From an uncultured Clostridia bacterium (GTDB lineage: Bacteria; Bacillota; Clostridia; Oscillospirales; Ruminococcaceae): a DNA stretch of 54,622 bases. The stretch covers positions 1 to 54,622 of the forward strand of contig CANQOC010000015.1 of assembly GCA_947625375.1 (NCBI GenBank). Direction: 5' to 3'. A program made the position numbers and the translations under genes. Shown one piece after another: positions 1 through 8,430 of this stretch. Below the pieces are notes generated by a model, which saw nothing but the letters and a program-made list of their open reading frames with translations, did no database searches and was not told where the DNA came from. Numbering within the stretch: position 1 is the stretch's first letter; every line of letters starts with the position of its first letter.

Positions 1-1
1 C

Positions 2-862
2 GGCCTCCCGACGCGGGACAAATACATCGAAAACTACAGAATCACTATCCGCAACCTCGCGAAATACGGCGTAAAGGTCATCGTCTATAACTTCATGCCG
101 GTGCTCGACTGGCTGAGAACCGACCTTGCGCGCCCCAACCCCGACGGCTCGACCTCGATGTTCTATGACGAAGCCGAGCTTGGGACACTGTCGCCGGTCG
201 ACATCGTAAAGCGGACTGCCGAGAATTGCAACGGCTTTTCGCTGCCCGGGTGGGAGCCCGAGAGGCTTGCCGACCTCGAAAAAGTCCTCGAACTCTATAA
301 AGACATCGACGAGGAAAAGCTCCTCGAAAACTACAAATACTTCTTGGACGGCATAATCCCGACCTGTGAGGAGTGCGGCGTCGTGATGGCGTGTCACCCC
401 GACGACCCGGGCTGGAAGATATTCGGACTCCCCCGCCTTGCGCACGACCAGGAGGGTTACGACAAAATCATCAGGCTGCACGACAGTCCCGCGAACACCG
501 TCTGCCTCTGCACCGGCTCGTTCGGCTCGAACGTAAATAACGACGTCGTCGCGGTGATTAAGCACTTCGGCGAGATGAACCGCATCGGCTGTCTTCACGT
601 CAGGAACCTTAAGCACATCGGCGGGGACAGGTGCTTCTGCGAATCGGCGCACCTTTCGAGCGAGGGCGACCTCGACATGTATGAGATAATGAAGGCGGTC
701 CACGACTACTGCCCGGATACATATATCCGCCCCGACCACGGGCGTATGATTTGGGGAGAGGTCGGCCGCCCGGGATACGGCCTGTATGACCGCGCGCTCG
801 GCGCCTGCTATCTCAACGGTCTCTGGGAAGCGATTGTGAAGCAGTCGGAAGAAAAAAGATAA
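2..862 (+). CDS. uxuA: Mannonate dehydratase (5'-truncated by window edge)
   Basis: The frame is open from the first bases, so the start lies outside; 286 residues remain of a family that is usually about 350-360 long. UxuA dehydrates D-mannonate to 2-keto-3-deoxygluconate in glucuronate catabolism, in the cytosol. Visible family signatures are the RDKYIENY segment near the window start, YNFMPVLDWLRT at about residue 31, the CLCTGSFGS stretch and the RPDHGR metal-site motif near the C terminus. It is followed after 15 bases by uxuB, so the two are one operon. The promoter is not in the window. The family assignment is strong. Confidence 0.93.
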   Translation, partial: GLPTRDKYIENYRITIRNLAKYGVKVIVYNFMPVLDWLRTDLARPNPDGSTSMFYDEAELGTLSPVDIVKRTAENCNGFSLPGWEPERLADLEKVLELYKDIDEEKLLENYKYFLDGIIPTCEECGVVMACHPDDPGWKIFGLPRLAHDQEGYDKIIRLHDSPANTVCLCTGSFGSNVNNDVVAVIKHFGEMNRIGCLHVRNLKHIGGDRCFCESAHLSSEGDLDMYEIMKAVHDYCPDTYIRPDHGRMIWGEVGRPGYGLYDRALGACYLNGLWEAIVKQSEEKR

Positions 863-877
863 CGGAGGAAAAGATTT

Positions 878-2485
878 ATGAACCTTAATATTGCATCGCT
901 TATGATGAACAAATCCGACTGGGAGGACGCCGGGATAAAGCTCCCGAAATACAACATCGTCTCGGTCGCCGAAAAAACTGCGTACAATCCGATTTGGCTC
1001 CACCTCGGCGCCGGAAACATCTTCCGCGGATTCATCGCGTCACTCCAGCAAAAGCTTCTGAACGAGGGTCTTTGCGACCGCGGAATCATCGCGGCGGAGA
1101 CCTTTGACTACGACATCATCGACAAGATTTACCGCCGTCACGACAACCTTACGCTCAACGTCAGCCTTAACTCCGACGGCAGCAGCGACTGCGAGGTCAT
1201 CGGCTCGATTACCGAGGCAATCAAGGGCGACTGCTATAACGTCAGGCAGATAATCAGGGCGCAGGAGGTCGCGGCCTCGGAGGACTTGCAGCTTATCACC
1301 CTCACCGTCACCGAGAAGGGGTATGCGCTTTACGACTCGAATGGCGATTTTCTCCCTCTTGTTCGGGCCGACATCGACAACGGACCCGACAAGGCGCGCA
1401 GCACGATGGCGTTCCTGACGGCGCTGCTTTGCGAAAGATATTCCCTCGGGAAGAGTCCCGTCGCGGTCGTCTCGCTGGATAACTGCAGTCACAACGGCGA
1501 CAAGCTCCGCGACGCGGTGATGACGATTGCCGAGGCATGGGTCGAAAACGGCTTTGTGCACAGGTTCTTCCTCGACTATCTGACCGACGGGCGGGTTTCC
1601 TTCCCCCTGACGATGATTGACAAGATTACGCCGAGGCCGTCGAAGGCGGTCGAGAGAAAGCTGATTGAGCTCGGAGTCGGCGGAATGGAGCCGATTGTCA
1701 CCGACCACAACACCTATATCGCGCCGTTCGTCAACGCCGAGAGACCGCAGTATCTTGTGATTGAAGACGACTTCCCGAACGGCCGTCCCCCTCTTGAACA
1801 CGCGGGCGTTTATTTCTGTGACCGCGAAACGGTCAACATGGCGGAGAGAATGAAGGTCACGACCTGTCTCAACCCGCTTCACACCGCGCTCGCCGTCTAT
1901 GGGTGCATGCTGGGGTACAACCTCATCTGTGACGAGATGAAGGACGAGGAGCTCGTTAAGCTGATTAAAAAACTCGGCTATGACGAGGGTCTTCCGGTCG
2001 TAACCGACCCGAAAATCATCAGTCCGAAGGCCTTTATCGACGAGGTCGTCAACGAAAGGCTTCCGAACCCGTTTATGCCCGACTCGCCGCAGAGAATCGC
2101 GACGGATACGTCGCAAAAGGTCGGAATCCGCTTCGGCGAGACGATAAAGAGCTATGCCGCCGAGGGCAAGGCGGGCGAGCTTGTCGCAATTCCGCTTGCG
2201 ATTGCCGGCTGGCTGAGATATCTCCTTGCGGTCGACGACAATCTTGAGCCGATTGAAGTCTCGAGCGACCCGCTCAAGGACGAGCTTCAGGGCATGCTCG
2301 CGGGAATCGAAATCGGAAAACCCGAGACCGTCGGCGATAAGCTTCTGCCGATACTCAAAAAAACGTCGGTATTCGGCTCGGACCTTACCGAAGTCGGTCT
2401 TGCCGACAGGATTGCGGGGTACTTTAAGGAGCTGATTGCCGGAAAGGGCGCCGTCCGCGAGACACTTAAGAGACATCTCGCATGA
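878..2485 (+). CDS. uxuB: D-fructuronate reductase / mannitol dehydrogenase family
   Basis: 535 residues, preceded by the ribosome site ACGGAGGAAAAG. The N-terminal Rossmann segment LHLGAGNIFRGF (about residues 41-52) and the whole length fit the long-chain mannitol dehydrogenase family. Directly behind uxuA, the natural role is NAD-dependent interconversion of D-fructuronate and D-mannonate, feeding UxuA. Other hexuronate or polyol oxidoreductases of the same family cannot be excluded from sequence alone. Its TGA overlaps the ATG of the next small gene (ATGA), suggesting translational coupling. Confidence 0.9.
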   Translation: MNLNIASLMMNKSDWEDAGIKLPKYNIVSVAEKTAYNPIWLHLGAGNIFRGFIASLQQKLLNEGLCDRGIIAAETFDYDIIDKIYRRHDNLTLNVSLNSDGSSDCEVIGSITEAIKGDCYNVRQIIRAQEVAASEDLQLITLTVTEKGYALYDSNGDFLPLVRADIDNGPDKARSTMAFLTALLCERYSLGKSPVAVVSLDNCSHNGDKLRDAVMTIAEAWVENGFVHRFFLDYLTDGRVSFPLTMIDKITPRPSKAVERKLIELGVGGMEPIVTDHNTYIAPFVNAERPQYLVIEDDFPNGRPPLEHAGVYFCDRETVNMAERMKVTTCLNPLHTALAVYGCMLGYNLICDEMKDEELVKLIKKLGYDEGLPVVTDPKIISPKAFIDEVVNERLPNPFMPDSPQRIATDTSQKVGIRFGETIKSYAAEGKAGELVAIPLAIAGWLRYLLAVDDNLEPIEVSSDPLKDELQGMLAGIEIGKPETVGDKLLPILKKTSVFGSDLTEVGLADRIAGYFKELIAGKGAVRETLKRHLA

Positions 2486-2811
2486 TGGGGCGGTTTTCGC
2501 TCTCTCCCTCCCTCGCCGAAATCGCCGTTTTCCTTATTATTCCGGCGACTTTTGCGGTGCAGCTTATACTCTGCTTCAAGGCGAAGCATGCCGCGGTAAA
2601 GCTTATCCCGACAGCAATCTGTCTTGCTGCAACCGTCGGATTTTTCGCCTATGTCTTCGCGGCGGACGGGTGGGAGGCATTCGGCGCGCTTATCCTCTCG
2701 CTATGGTCGGCGATAGCGCTTGCGGTCTGCGGACTCGGCTGGGGGATTTGGCTCCTCTGTAAATTCATAAAAAAGAAAGGCGATTCGGAGGAGGACTCCG
2801 AGCGCCTGTGA
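2482..2811 (+). CDS. Small membrane protein, paralogue of the pheS-linked membrane protein
   Basis: 109 residues with about three hydrophobic segments (roughly residues 12-30, 38-58 and 65-92) and a charged C-terminal tail (KKKGDSEEDSERL). The start overlaps the uxuB stop by ATGA; a second ATG follows at once. It shares the pattern VQL-x-L/F-CFKA...AVKLIP with the 117-residue protein at 22557-22910, so the genome holds a small family. No function is known to me. Its place between uxuB and a CapA-like gene only indicates cotranscription. Confidence 0.75.
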   Translation: MMGRFSLSPSLAEIAVFLIIPATFAVQLILCFKAKHAAVKLIPTAICLAATVGFFAYVFAADGWEAFGALILSLWSAIALAVCGLGWGIWLLCKFIKKKGDSEEDSERL

Positions 2812-2819
2812 GGCAAACA

Positions 2820-4055
2820 ATGAAAGCACTTAAATCGTTTCTGTGTATAATCATCTGCGCGGCGGCGCTGGTTTCCTGCGGGAAAATCGAGGAATTTCAC
2901 GATGACCCGATGGTGCCGGACGACATCATTGATGAGACGACGTCGGCTGAACCCGCCGAGACCGCTCCCACGTCCTCGGCGACGACCGCCGCGACGACGA
3001 CCGAGCCTCCCGAGCCGGAATACTATACCGTGCACCTCGTCTGCGCCGGAGACAACCTTATCCACTCGTCTATCTACAATCAGGCAAAGAGGCGCGCAAA
3101 GGCCAACGGAGACGAGGACGGCTATGATTTTTCGTACGTCTATGAGCGCGTCGAGCACTATATCAAGGACGCTGACCTCGCAATTCTGAATCAGGAGACA
3201 ATCGTCACCGACGAGATTGAGCCGTCGGACTATCCGCGCTTCTGCTCCCCCGGCGACCTCGGGCGGCATATGATTGACATCGGGTTCGACGTCTTCTCAA
3301 TGTCGAATAATCACGTCCTTGACCACGGCGAAGAGGGACTTTTGGCGACGCTCCGCTTCTGGGACTTGCAGGAGGGAATAGTCCGCTACGGGGCATACCG
3401 CGACGAAGCGGACATGAACAACATCAGAACGGTCACGGTCAACAACGTCACCTTTGCGTTTCTCGGCTATACCGAGCACACTAACGGACTTTCGCTGCCG
3501 TCGGGTTCGCCCTGTCGGGTGACATATCTGAGTGAACTCGAACTTATCGAGCAGCAGGTCAGACGCGCCGACGAAATCGCGGACGTGGTCGTCGTGTCGC
3601 CGCATTTCGGGAAGGAAATCTCGAACGAGGTGACCGAAAGTCAGCGCGAAACGGCGAAAAAGCTCGTCGAGTGGGGCGCCGACCTCATCATCGGGACACA
3701 GCCGCACACCGCGCAGGAGCTCGGTTTTATCGAGCGCAGCGACGGGACGAAGGGGTTCTGTTTCTATTGCCTCGGAAATTTCGTCTCGGCACAGGCAGAC
3801 CCGAAGGCGCTCGTCGGGATTTTGGGCGACCTCTGTGTGACGAAAAATTCGCTCACCGGGGAAATCACCTTTGACAACATCAAGGCGATTCCGATTATCA
3901 CGCAGTACGGCGGGAATTACCATCAGATTCACATTGTCCCCTACGCCGAGTACACCGAGGACGAGCTCCGCGCGCACGGCGCCGACGGCTTCACGCAGGA
4001 GTCGATTGATAAGGTGCTCGGGCATATCCCGGAGGAGTTTCTGGCGGTGGAGTAA
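2820..4055 (+). CDS. CapA/PgsA-like metallophosphoesterase-fold lipoprotein
   Basis: 411 residues from ATG 2820, chosen because TGAGG lies six bases upstream; a GTG at 2808 in the same frame is the alternative. The N terminus is a lipoprotein signal ending in ALVSC, followed by a Thr/Ala/Glu-rich linker. The body carries the CapA-family (PGA_cap) signatures: CAGDNLIH, LNQETIVTD, MSNNHVLDHGEEGL, SPHFGKE, GTQPHTAQ and YCLGNFVSAQ. Relatives take part in poly-gamma-glutamate capsule anchoring or synthesis, but no pgsB/pgsC is nearby, so a capsule role is only a family inference. It ends the uxu operon, just before the first repeat block. Confidence 0.85.
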   Translation: MKALKSFLCIIICAAALVSCGKIEEFHDDPMVPDDIIDETTSAEPAETAPTSSATTAATTTEPPEPEYYTVHLVCAGDNLIHSSIYNQAKRRAKANGDEDGYDFSYVYERVEHYIKDADLAILNQETIVTDEIEPSDYPRFCSPGDLGRHMIDIGFDVFSMSNNHVLDHGEEGLLATLRFWDLQEGIVRYGAYRDEADMNNIRTVTVNNVTFAFLGYTEHTNGLSLPSGSPCRVTYLSELELIEQQVRRADEIADVVVVSPHFGKEISNEVTESQRETAKKLVEWGADLIIGTQPHTAQELGFIERSDGTKGFCFYCLGNFVSAQADPKALVGILGDLCVTKNSLTGEITFDNIKAIPIITQYGGNYHQIHIVPYAEYTEDELRAHGADGFTQESIDKVLGHIPEEFLAVE

Positions 4056-4057
4056 TT

Positions 4058-4120
4058 GGAGATTAGAGGATAGAGGATGGAGTTATGATTTCTGACCTCT
4101 GATGTCTGTATTCTGGCAGG
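4058..4120. repeat. Heptad-phased dyad repeat H1
   Basis: A run of purine-rich seven-base units (GATTAGAG, GATAGAG, GATGGAG) switches after a short spacer to pyrimidine-rich units (TCTGACC, TCTGATG, TCTGTAT, TCTGGCA). The second half is roughly the inverse complement of the first, so the strand could fold back. It lies directly behind the CapA-like stop codon. The same pattern recurs at six other intergenic sites in the window. Confidence 0.75.
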
Positions 4121-5050
4121 GGGCGACGTCCCACCTTGTTATAAGGAATTCGCTAACGCTCATGCTATTTATAAACTCCCACCCCCTTCCCCTCCCACAT
4201 GGGAGGGGAGGTGCGCCGTCAAAGTTCGGAGAGCCGCCTGACGGCGGGGGAAATCTTGCGCGGCGGCATACCTTGCTAAAAGGAGTCCGCCTGACGGCGG
4301 ACGCTCCTCGCGTCACTCGGCCGTGACGCGTTTCGCCTGTTCCCCCTCCCCCTGCCCCCTCCCCGACGGGGAGGGGGTGCGAAGGAAACTTATTTGCACT
4401 TTAAAAAGCTGAGAGCGACGTCCCACCTTGCTATAAGGAATTCGCTGCGCTCATGCTATTTATAGTCACCTCTCCCCGTCCCTCCCCTCAAGGGGAGGGA
4501 GTTGTGAGGAGACTTGCGCAGGTTACAGATAATTTGCGGTGAAGCCGCACCTTTTTAAAAGGAATTCGCTGCGCTCATGCTATTTATAAACTCCTACCCC
4601 TTCCCCTCCCACACGGGAGGGGTGCGCTCCGCCAAAGTTCTGAGAGCCGCCTGACGGCGGGGGAATATGCGCGGTGCCATGCGTTGCTTTAAAGTGGTCG
4701 CCTGCGGTGGATGGTGAAATGCTACACCTTTGCCGGTTTCTCCGCCTATTTTCTTCTACACCCCCTGCCCCCTCTCCCTCAGTGAGAGAGAGGGGGTTCC
4801 ACCCCACACCCGGCCGTTCACGTTCGTGAACGGCGCGACCACTCCCCTCGAGGGGAGTGGTACCGGGCGGGAAGGACACTTTCGCAGGTATATTAAAACA
4901 TGAACGCAGCGGCATACCTTGCTATAAGGAGTCCGCCTACGGCGGACGGCTTATCACGTCGCCTTGGCGGTGACGTGATTACGCCATATCCCCCTCCCCC
5001 TGCCCCCTCCCCGGTGGGGAGGGGAACGCATCGCTCCGGCTTCAGCTCCT
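4121..5050. repeat. Hairpin-module mosaic repeat array 1
   Basis: A gene-free stretch of short GC-rich modules. The core AAGGAATTCGCT, 2-3 variable bases, GCTCATGCTAT appears near 4143, 4433 and 4560. Each core is followed by a C-rich lead and a hairpin such as CTCCCACATGGGAG or CCCTCCCCTCAAGGGGAGGG, then by CCGCCTGACGGCGG hairpins. A longer set at 4757-4897 joins three hairpins: a CTCTCCCTC...GAGAGAGAG stem, CCGTTCACGTTCGTGAACGG, and CCACTCCCCTCGAGGGGAGTGG. Open frames here are low-complexity and not coding. The family recurs at 23301, 33838, 34793, 36890 and 37461. Confidence 0.8.
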
Positions 5051-5054
5051 ATGA

Positions 5055-5163
5055 GGGCGCAGTCCGGCGCGCGAAGCGCGCAAACGAAAGAAGCAGAAAA
5101 ACTCCCTCGGGAGTTTTCCTGCCCTTTCGTTCCGACCGTCGAAGACGGTCGCGGACTGCGCCC
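5055..5163. repeat. Cloverleaf-like three-hairpin element, copy D
   Basis: An outer stem GGGCGCAGTCC (5055-5065) with GGACTGCGCCC (5153-5163) closes three hairpins. The first is GCGCGC-GAA-GCGCGC (5067-5081). The second is a long central hairpin at 5083-5131, AACGAAAG pairing with CTTTCGTT and AAAACTCCC with GGGAGTTTT. The third is CGACCGTC-GAA-GACGGTCG (5133-5151). Compared with copy A at 24004, the outer stem has one extra T-A pair and hairpin 3 has a different sequence with the same pairing. Confidence 0.75.
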
Positions 5164-5435
5164 GGGGGCGGAACGGAGACGCACTGCCGGAAATAAGGTA
5201 TTCGCTAACGCTCATGCTATTATAGCGCCCCACTTGTCACAAATCCGACGAAATTCCGGTGTGAGCGAAGCGAAACACACAACGACGCTCACTAAATGTT
5301 ATAGTCATATCAAAGTGTATTGCGTCGTTTGCCTCCCCTCAAGGGGAGGGGTGCTCCGCCAAAGTTTTGAAAGCGCTGACGCCTGGGCACCTCGCCGCCG
5401 TCAACATTTCCCACCACCAAGAAAGGAGCCTTATC
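5164..5435. other. Gap before MGMT-like gene, with further repeat pieces
   Basis: Holds one more mosaic core (AAGGTATTCGCT, AAC, GCTCATGCTAT near 5197-5220) and a CCTCCCCTCAAGGGGAGG hairpin at 5332-5349. I see no convincing gene and no strong promoter; the ribosome site of the next gene is at 5420-5428. Confidence 0.6.
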
Positions 5436-5741
5436 ATGTCCGCGTTTGACCTGATTTACGACGCCGTGAGGCGGATTCCCCGCGGGAAGGTTGCGAGCTA
5501 TGGGCAGATTGCCGCGCTCGCCGGCAATCCGCGGTGGTCGCGCGTCGTCGGCTATGCCCTTCACGTCAACCCCGACCCGAGCGACGTCCCCTGTTACCGC
5601 GTCGTCACAAAAGACGGCCGCCTATCCGAAGCCTTCGCCTTCGGCGGGATAAACGTCCAGCGCGAGCTTTTGGAGCGCGACGGCGTCGAGTTCGACGGCG
5701 AGGGCAGGGTGATGATGGAAAAATACCGCTGGAGGCCGTGA
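5436..5741 (+). CDS. MGMT/Atl-family DNA-binding alkyltransferase-like protein
   Basis: 101 residues from the ATG that follows AAGAAAGGAGCC; the longer frame upstream is repeat-derived and rejected. It covers only the winged-helix methyltransferase domain: RGKVASYGQIAALAG recognition region, then VPCYRVV, which keeps the acceptor-position cysteine of the classical PCHR motif but has Tyr for His, and the FGGINVQRELL tail. Full-length Ogt proteins carry an extra N-terminal domain that is missing here. It may repair or only flag O6-alkylguanine; the retained cysteine favours some transferase activity. It stands alone between a repeat block and a regulator. Confidence 0.85.
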   Translation: MSAFDLIYDAVRRIPRGKVASYGQIAALAGNPRWSRVVGYALHVNPDPSDVPCYRVVTKDGRLSEAFAFGGINVQRELLERDGVEFDGEGRVMMEKYRWRP

Positions 5742-5787
5742 AAAATGAAAAAACAGGGCGCAGACGGGCAATTCCCGCGACGTGTCC

Positions 5788-5816
5788 TGTTAATTTTTTG
5801 CCCGAAATGATATAAT
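5788..5816 (+). promoter_or_regulatory. Candidate sigma-A promoter for the XRE regulator
   Basis: TGTTAA (weak -35), 17-base spacer, TATAAT at 5811-5816, 22 bases before the ATG at 5838. Confidence 0.55.
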
Positions 5817-5837
5817 ACCGGCAAAGGAGGCGAAAAA

Positions 5838-6362
5838 ATGAATCAGCAAAAAACGGGCGCACTTCTCCGCGAGCTTCGCGACGAAAAAAATATGACACAG
5901 GAACAGCTCGCCGAAACGCTCGGCGTCACAAACCGCTCGGTTTCGCGCTGGGAGAACGGCAACAACATGCCCGACCTCGACATTTTAATCGAACTTGCGA
6001 GGTTCTACGGCGTCGGGGTAGACGAAATTTTGGACGGAAAGCGGAAGGAGACGCATATGGACGAGCAGACCGCCGAGACCATCGAAAAGGTCGCGGACTA
6101 CGCGAACGTGGAAAAAATGCGGCTGAAAAGGACGCTGCGCGCACTGCTCACGGTGTCGCTCGTCATGTCGGTCATAACGATTTTTTTGAATTACTTTGAA
6201 ATCGAGGGCAAATTCGTGAGCTTTATAATCGGTTTTTCTAACGGAATCAGTTTAGGGATAATTCTTTTGATGCTCATTCTCACGGGCCGATACGGCGCAA
6301 AAATCCGGGCGGCAAAGCTTAAATTGCTCAATAAAATCAGGCATAAGGGGGTGGGCAAATGA
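5838..6362 (+). CDS. XRE-family transcriptional regulator with membrane segments
   Basis: 174 residues after the ribosome site AAAGGAGGCG. Residues 8-63 form a classic HTH_3 domain (LRELRDEKNMTQEQLAETLG, VTNRSVSRWENGNNMPD). A linker (about 70-95) is followed by two hydrophobic segments near residues 103-120 and 128-152 and a basic tail. Membrane-tethered XRE proteins of this plan often sense envelope state, but no ligand can be named. The stop overlaps the next start (ATGA), pairing it with the 58-residue membrane protein. Confidence 0.85.
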   Translation: MNQQKTGALLRELRDEKNMTQEQLAETLGVTNRSVSRWENGNNMPDLDILIELARFYGVGVDEILDGKRKETHMDEQTAETIEKVADYANVEKMRLKRTLRALLTVSLVMSVITIFLNYFEIEGKFVSFIIGFSNGISLGIILLMLILTGRYGAKIRAAKLKLLNKIRHKGVGK

Positions 6363-6535
6363 ATATTAACATATTAACAATGCTCGGAGCGCTAATCGCC
6401 GCGGCGGCGTTCATAACAAAGCATCTGATTGACAAAAGCGGCCACATTCCCGAATGGGCGTACATAATCGCGTATGCTGCGGCGATTGTGCTTCTGGCGT
6501 CGGGCATGATTTTAAGCCTCAGAAACAGAATGTGA
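6359..6535 (+). CDS. 58-residue two-segment membrane protein
   Basis: A short gene overlapping the regulator stop by ATGA. The product begins MNINILTMLGALIAAAAF, has a polar turn (KHLIDKSGHIPEW) and a second hydrophobic helix ending in LRNRM. Overlap and codon use like the neighbours argue that it is real; a partner role for the membrane-tethered regulator is inference. It ends six bases before a strong hairpin. Confidence 0.65.
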   Translation: MNINILTMLGALIAAAAFITKHLIDKSGHIPEWAYIIAYAAAIVLLASGMILSLRNRM

Positions 6536-6540
6536 CAAAA

Positions 6541-6568
6541 AATCTCCCCCGATTGCTCGGAGGAGATT
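6541..6568. terminator. Bidirectional terminator
   Basis: AATCTCC (6541-6547) pairs with GGAGATT (6562-6568), with inner CCGA/TCGG pairing. A run of A on the left gives the minus strand its T tract; ATTTTG follows on the plus strand. It serves the converging small membrane gene and the minus-strand gene at 6596. Confidence 0.7.
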
Positions 6569-6595
6569 ATTTTGCGTTTAAGCAGTCAATCGAAA

Positions 6596-7039
6596 TTATC
6601 CCGTTATTTTTGCCGCGACGTTAAAGGATTCCTCTTTATAATAGTCGACGGTCTCGCCGTCCGGAGTGGTAGCATAACCCTCATACCTGATGGTCGTCGT
6701 CTTCCCGTCAGTCTCGACCGAAGCGGTGATGTTCAGCGGGGCAACGTAGTTGTTGTAAAGGTCTTGGTCTACGTCACCGTTCCACTTGAAGCAGCGGTCG
6801 ATTTCGGAGCGGACCTTCTCGGACTGCCCGAAAAACCAGTTGTCCGATTCGCCCGAGACCAGCATTATCCTTTGGCTGACGTATTCCTGATCGGGGAAGC
6901 GCGAATCTTCGCTGAACGAGACCGTTGACGCGCTGAGGTCGGCGCGGTTCATGAAGTATATTCTCGCTCCGACGACTGCGGCAAGAACAATAACGGCTAT
7001 GACAACGACGGGGACGAGCGTTTTCTGTGTCTTCTTCAT
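6596..7039 (-). CDS. Membrane-anchored extracytoplasmic protein of unknown function
   Basis: 147 residues, started at the ATG behind GGAGGGATAGT. The N terminus is MKKTQKTL then one hydrophobic helix (about residues 9-28, signal anchor); the rest is a polar domain with alternating strands typical of a small cell-surface fold. I do not recognise a family. It lies 69 bases behind tuf but beyond a strong terminator, so it is probably transcribed mainly by read-through or from a weak own promoter. Confidence 0.7.
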   Translation of the reverse strand: MKKTQKTLVPVVVIAVIVLAAVVGARIYFMNRADLSASTVSFSEDSRFPDQEYVSQRIMLVSGESDNWFFGQSEKVRSEIDRCFKWNGDVDQDLYNNYVAPLNITASVETDGKTTTIRYEGYATTPDGETVDYYKEESFNVAAKITG

Positions 7040-7061
7040 ACTATCCCTCCATGTTGCAGTT

Positions 7062-7098
7062 AAAAAATGACGGGAAACCCGCAAAAGGCTTCCCGTCA
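7062..7098 (-). terminator. Terminator of the str operon
   Basis: TGACGGGAA (7068-7076) pairs with TTCCCGTCA (7090-7098); on the minus strand the stem is followed by TTTTTT. It lies 11 bases behind the tuf stop. Confidence 0.85.
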
Positions 7099-7108
7099 AA
7101 AAGCGAAA

Positions 7109-8311
<1,203 letters not shown>

Positions 8312-8345
8312 TGGAATATCCTCCCTTTAGTTTCGTTATACTCTG

Positions 8346-8374
8346 ATTTTAACAGATTTGTACACAAAATGCAA
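8346..8374 (-). promoter_or_regulatory. Internal promoter in front of tuf
   Basis: On the minus strand TTGCAT (8369-8374), 17 bases, TAAAAT (8346-8351), about 35 bases before the tuf ATG. This would let tuf be made in excess of the other str genes. Confidence 0.7.
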
Positions 8375-8398
8375 GCGTTATGCCGACATTTTTATAAC

Positions 8399-8430
8399 TT
8401 TTTGAGATTTTTTTATTTTTGTCTCAAAAA
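8399..8430 (-). terminator. Weak hairpin directly behind fusA
   Basis: TTTTTGAGA (8399-8407) and TCTCAAAAA (8422-8430) are inverted repeats abutting the fusA stop. The stem is AT-rich with a 14-base loop, so it may only attenuate transcription into tuf. Confidence 0.45.

Noticed and set aside
1040..2476. 478-codon minus-strand frame opposite uxuB
   Set aside because: Antisense shadow caused by GC-rich third positions; Arg/Val-rich and without family features.
2808..2819. GTG 2808 as start of the CapA-like lipoprotein
   Set aside because: Possible, but ATG 2820 gives a normal lipoprotein signal and lies six bases behind TGAGG.
4121..5050. Insertion sequence or transposon in the repeat arrays
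   Set aside because: No transposase frame, no paired terminal repeats with target duplication; only short hairpin modules are present.
4083..5449. Many 60-130-codon frames in the first repeat array (and similar ones at 23537-24180, 34043-34441, 37127-38196)
   Set aside because: They translate hairpin modules (PPSGGSPNFGG and LPPLPRGERGG-type strings), recur with the repeats, and lack ribosome sites.
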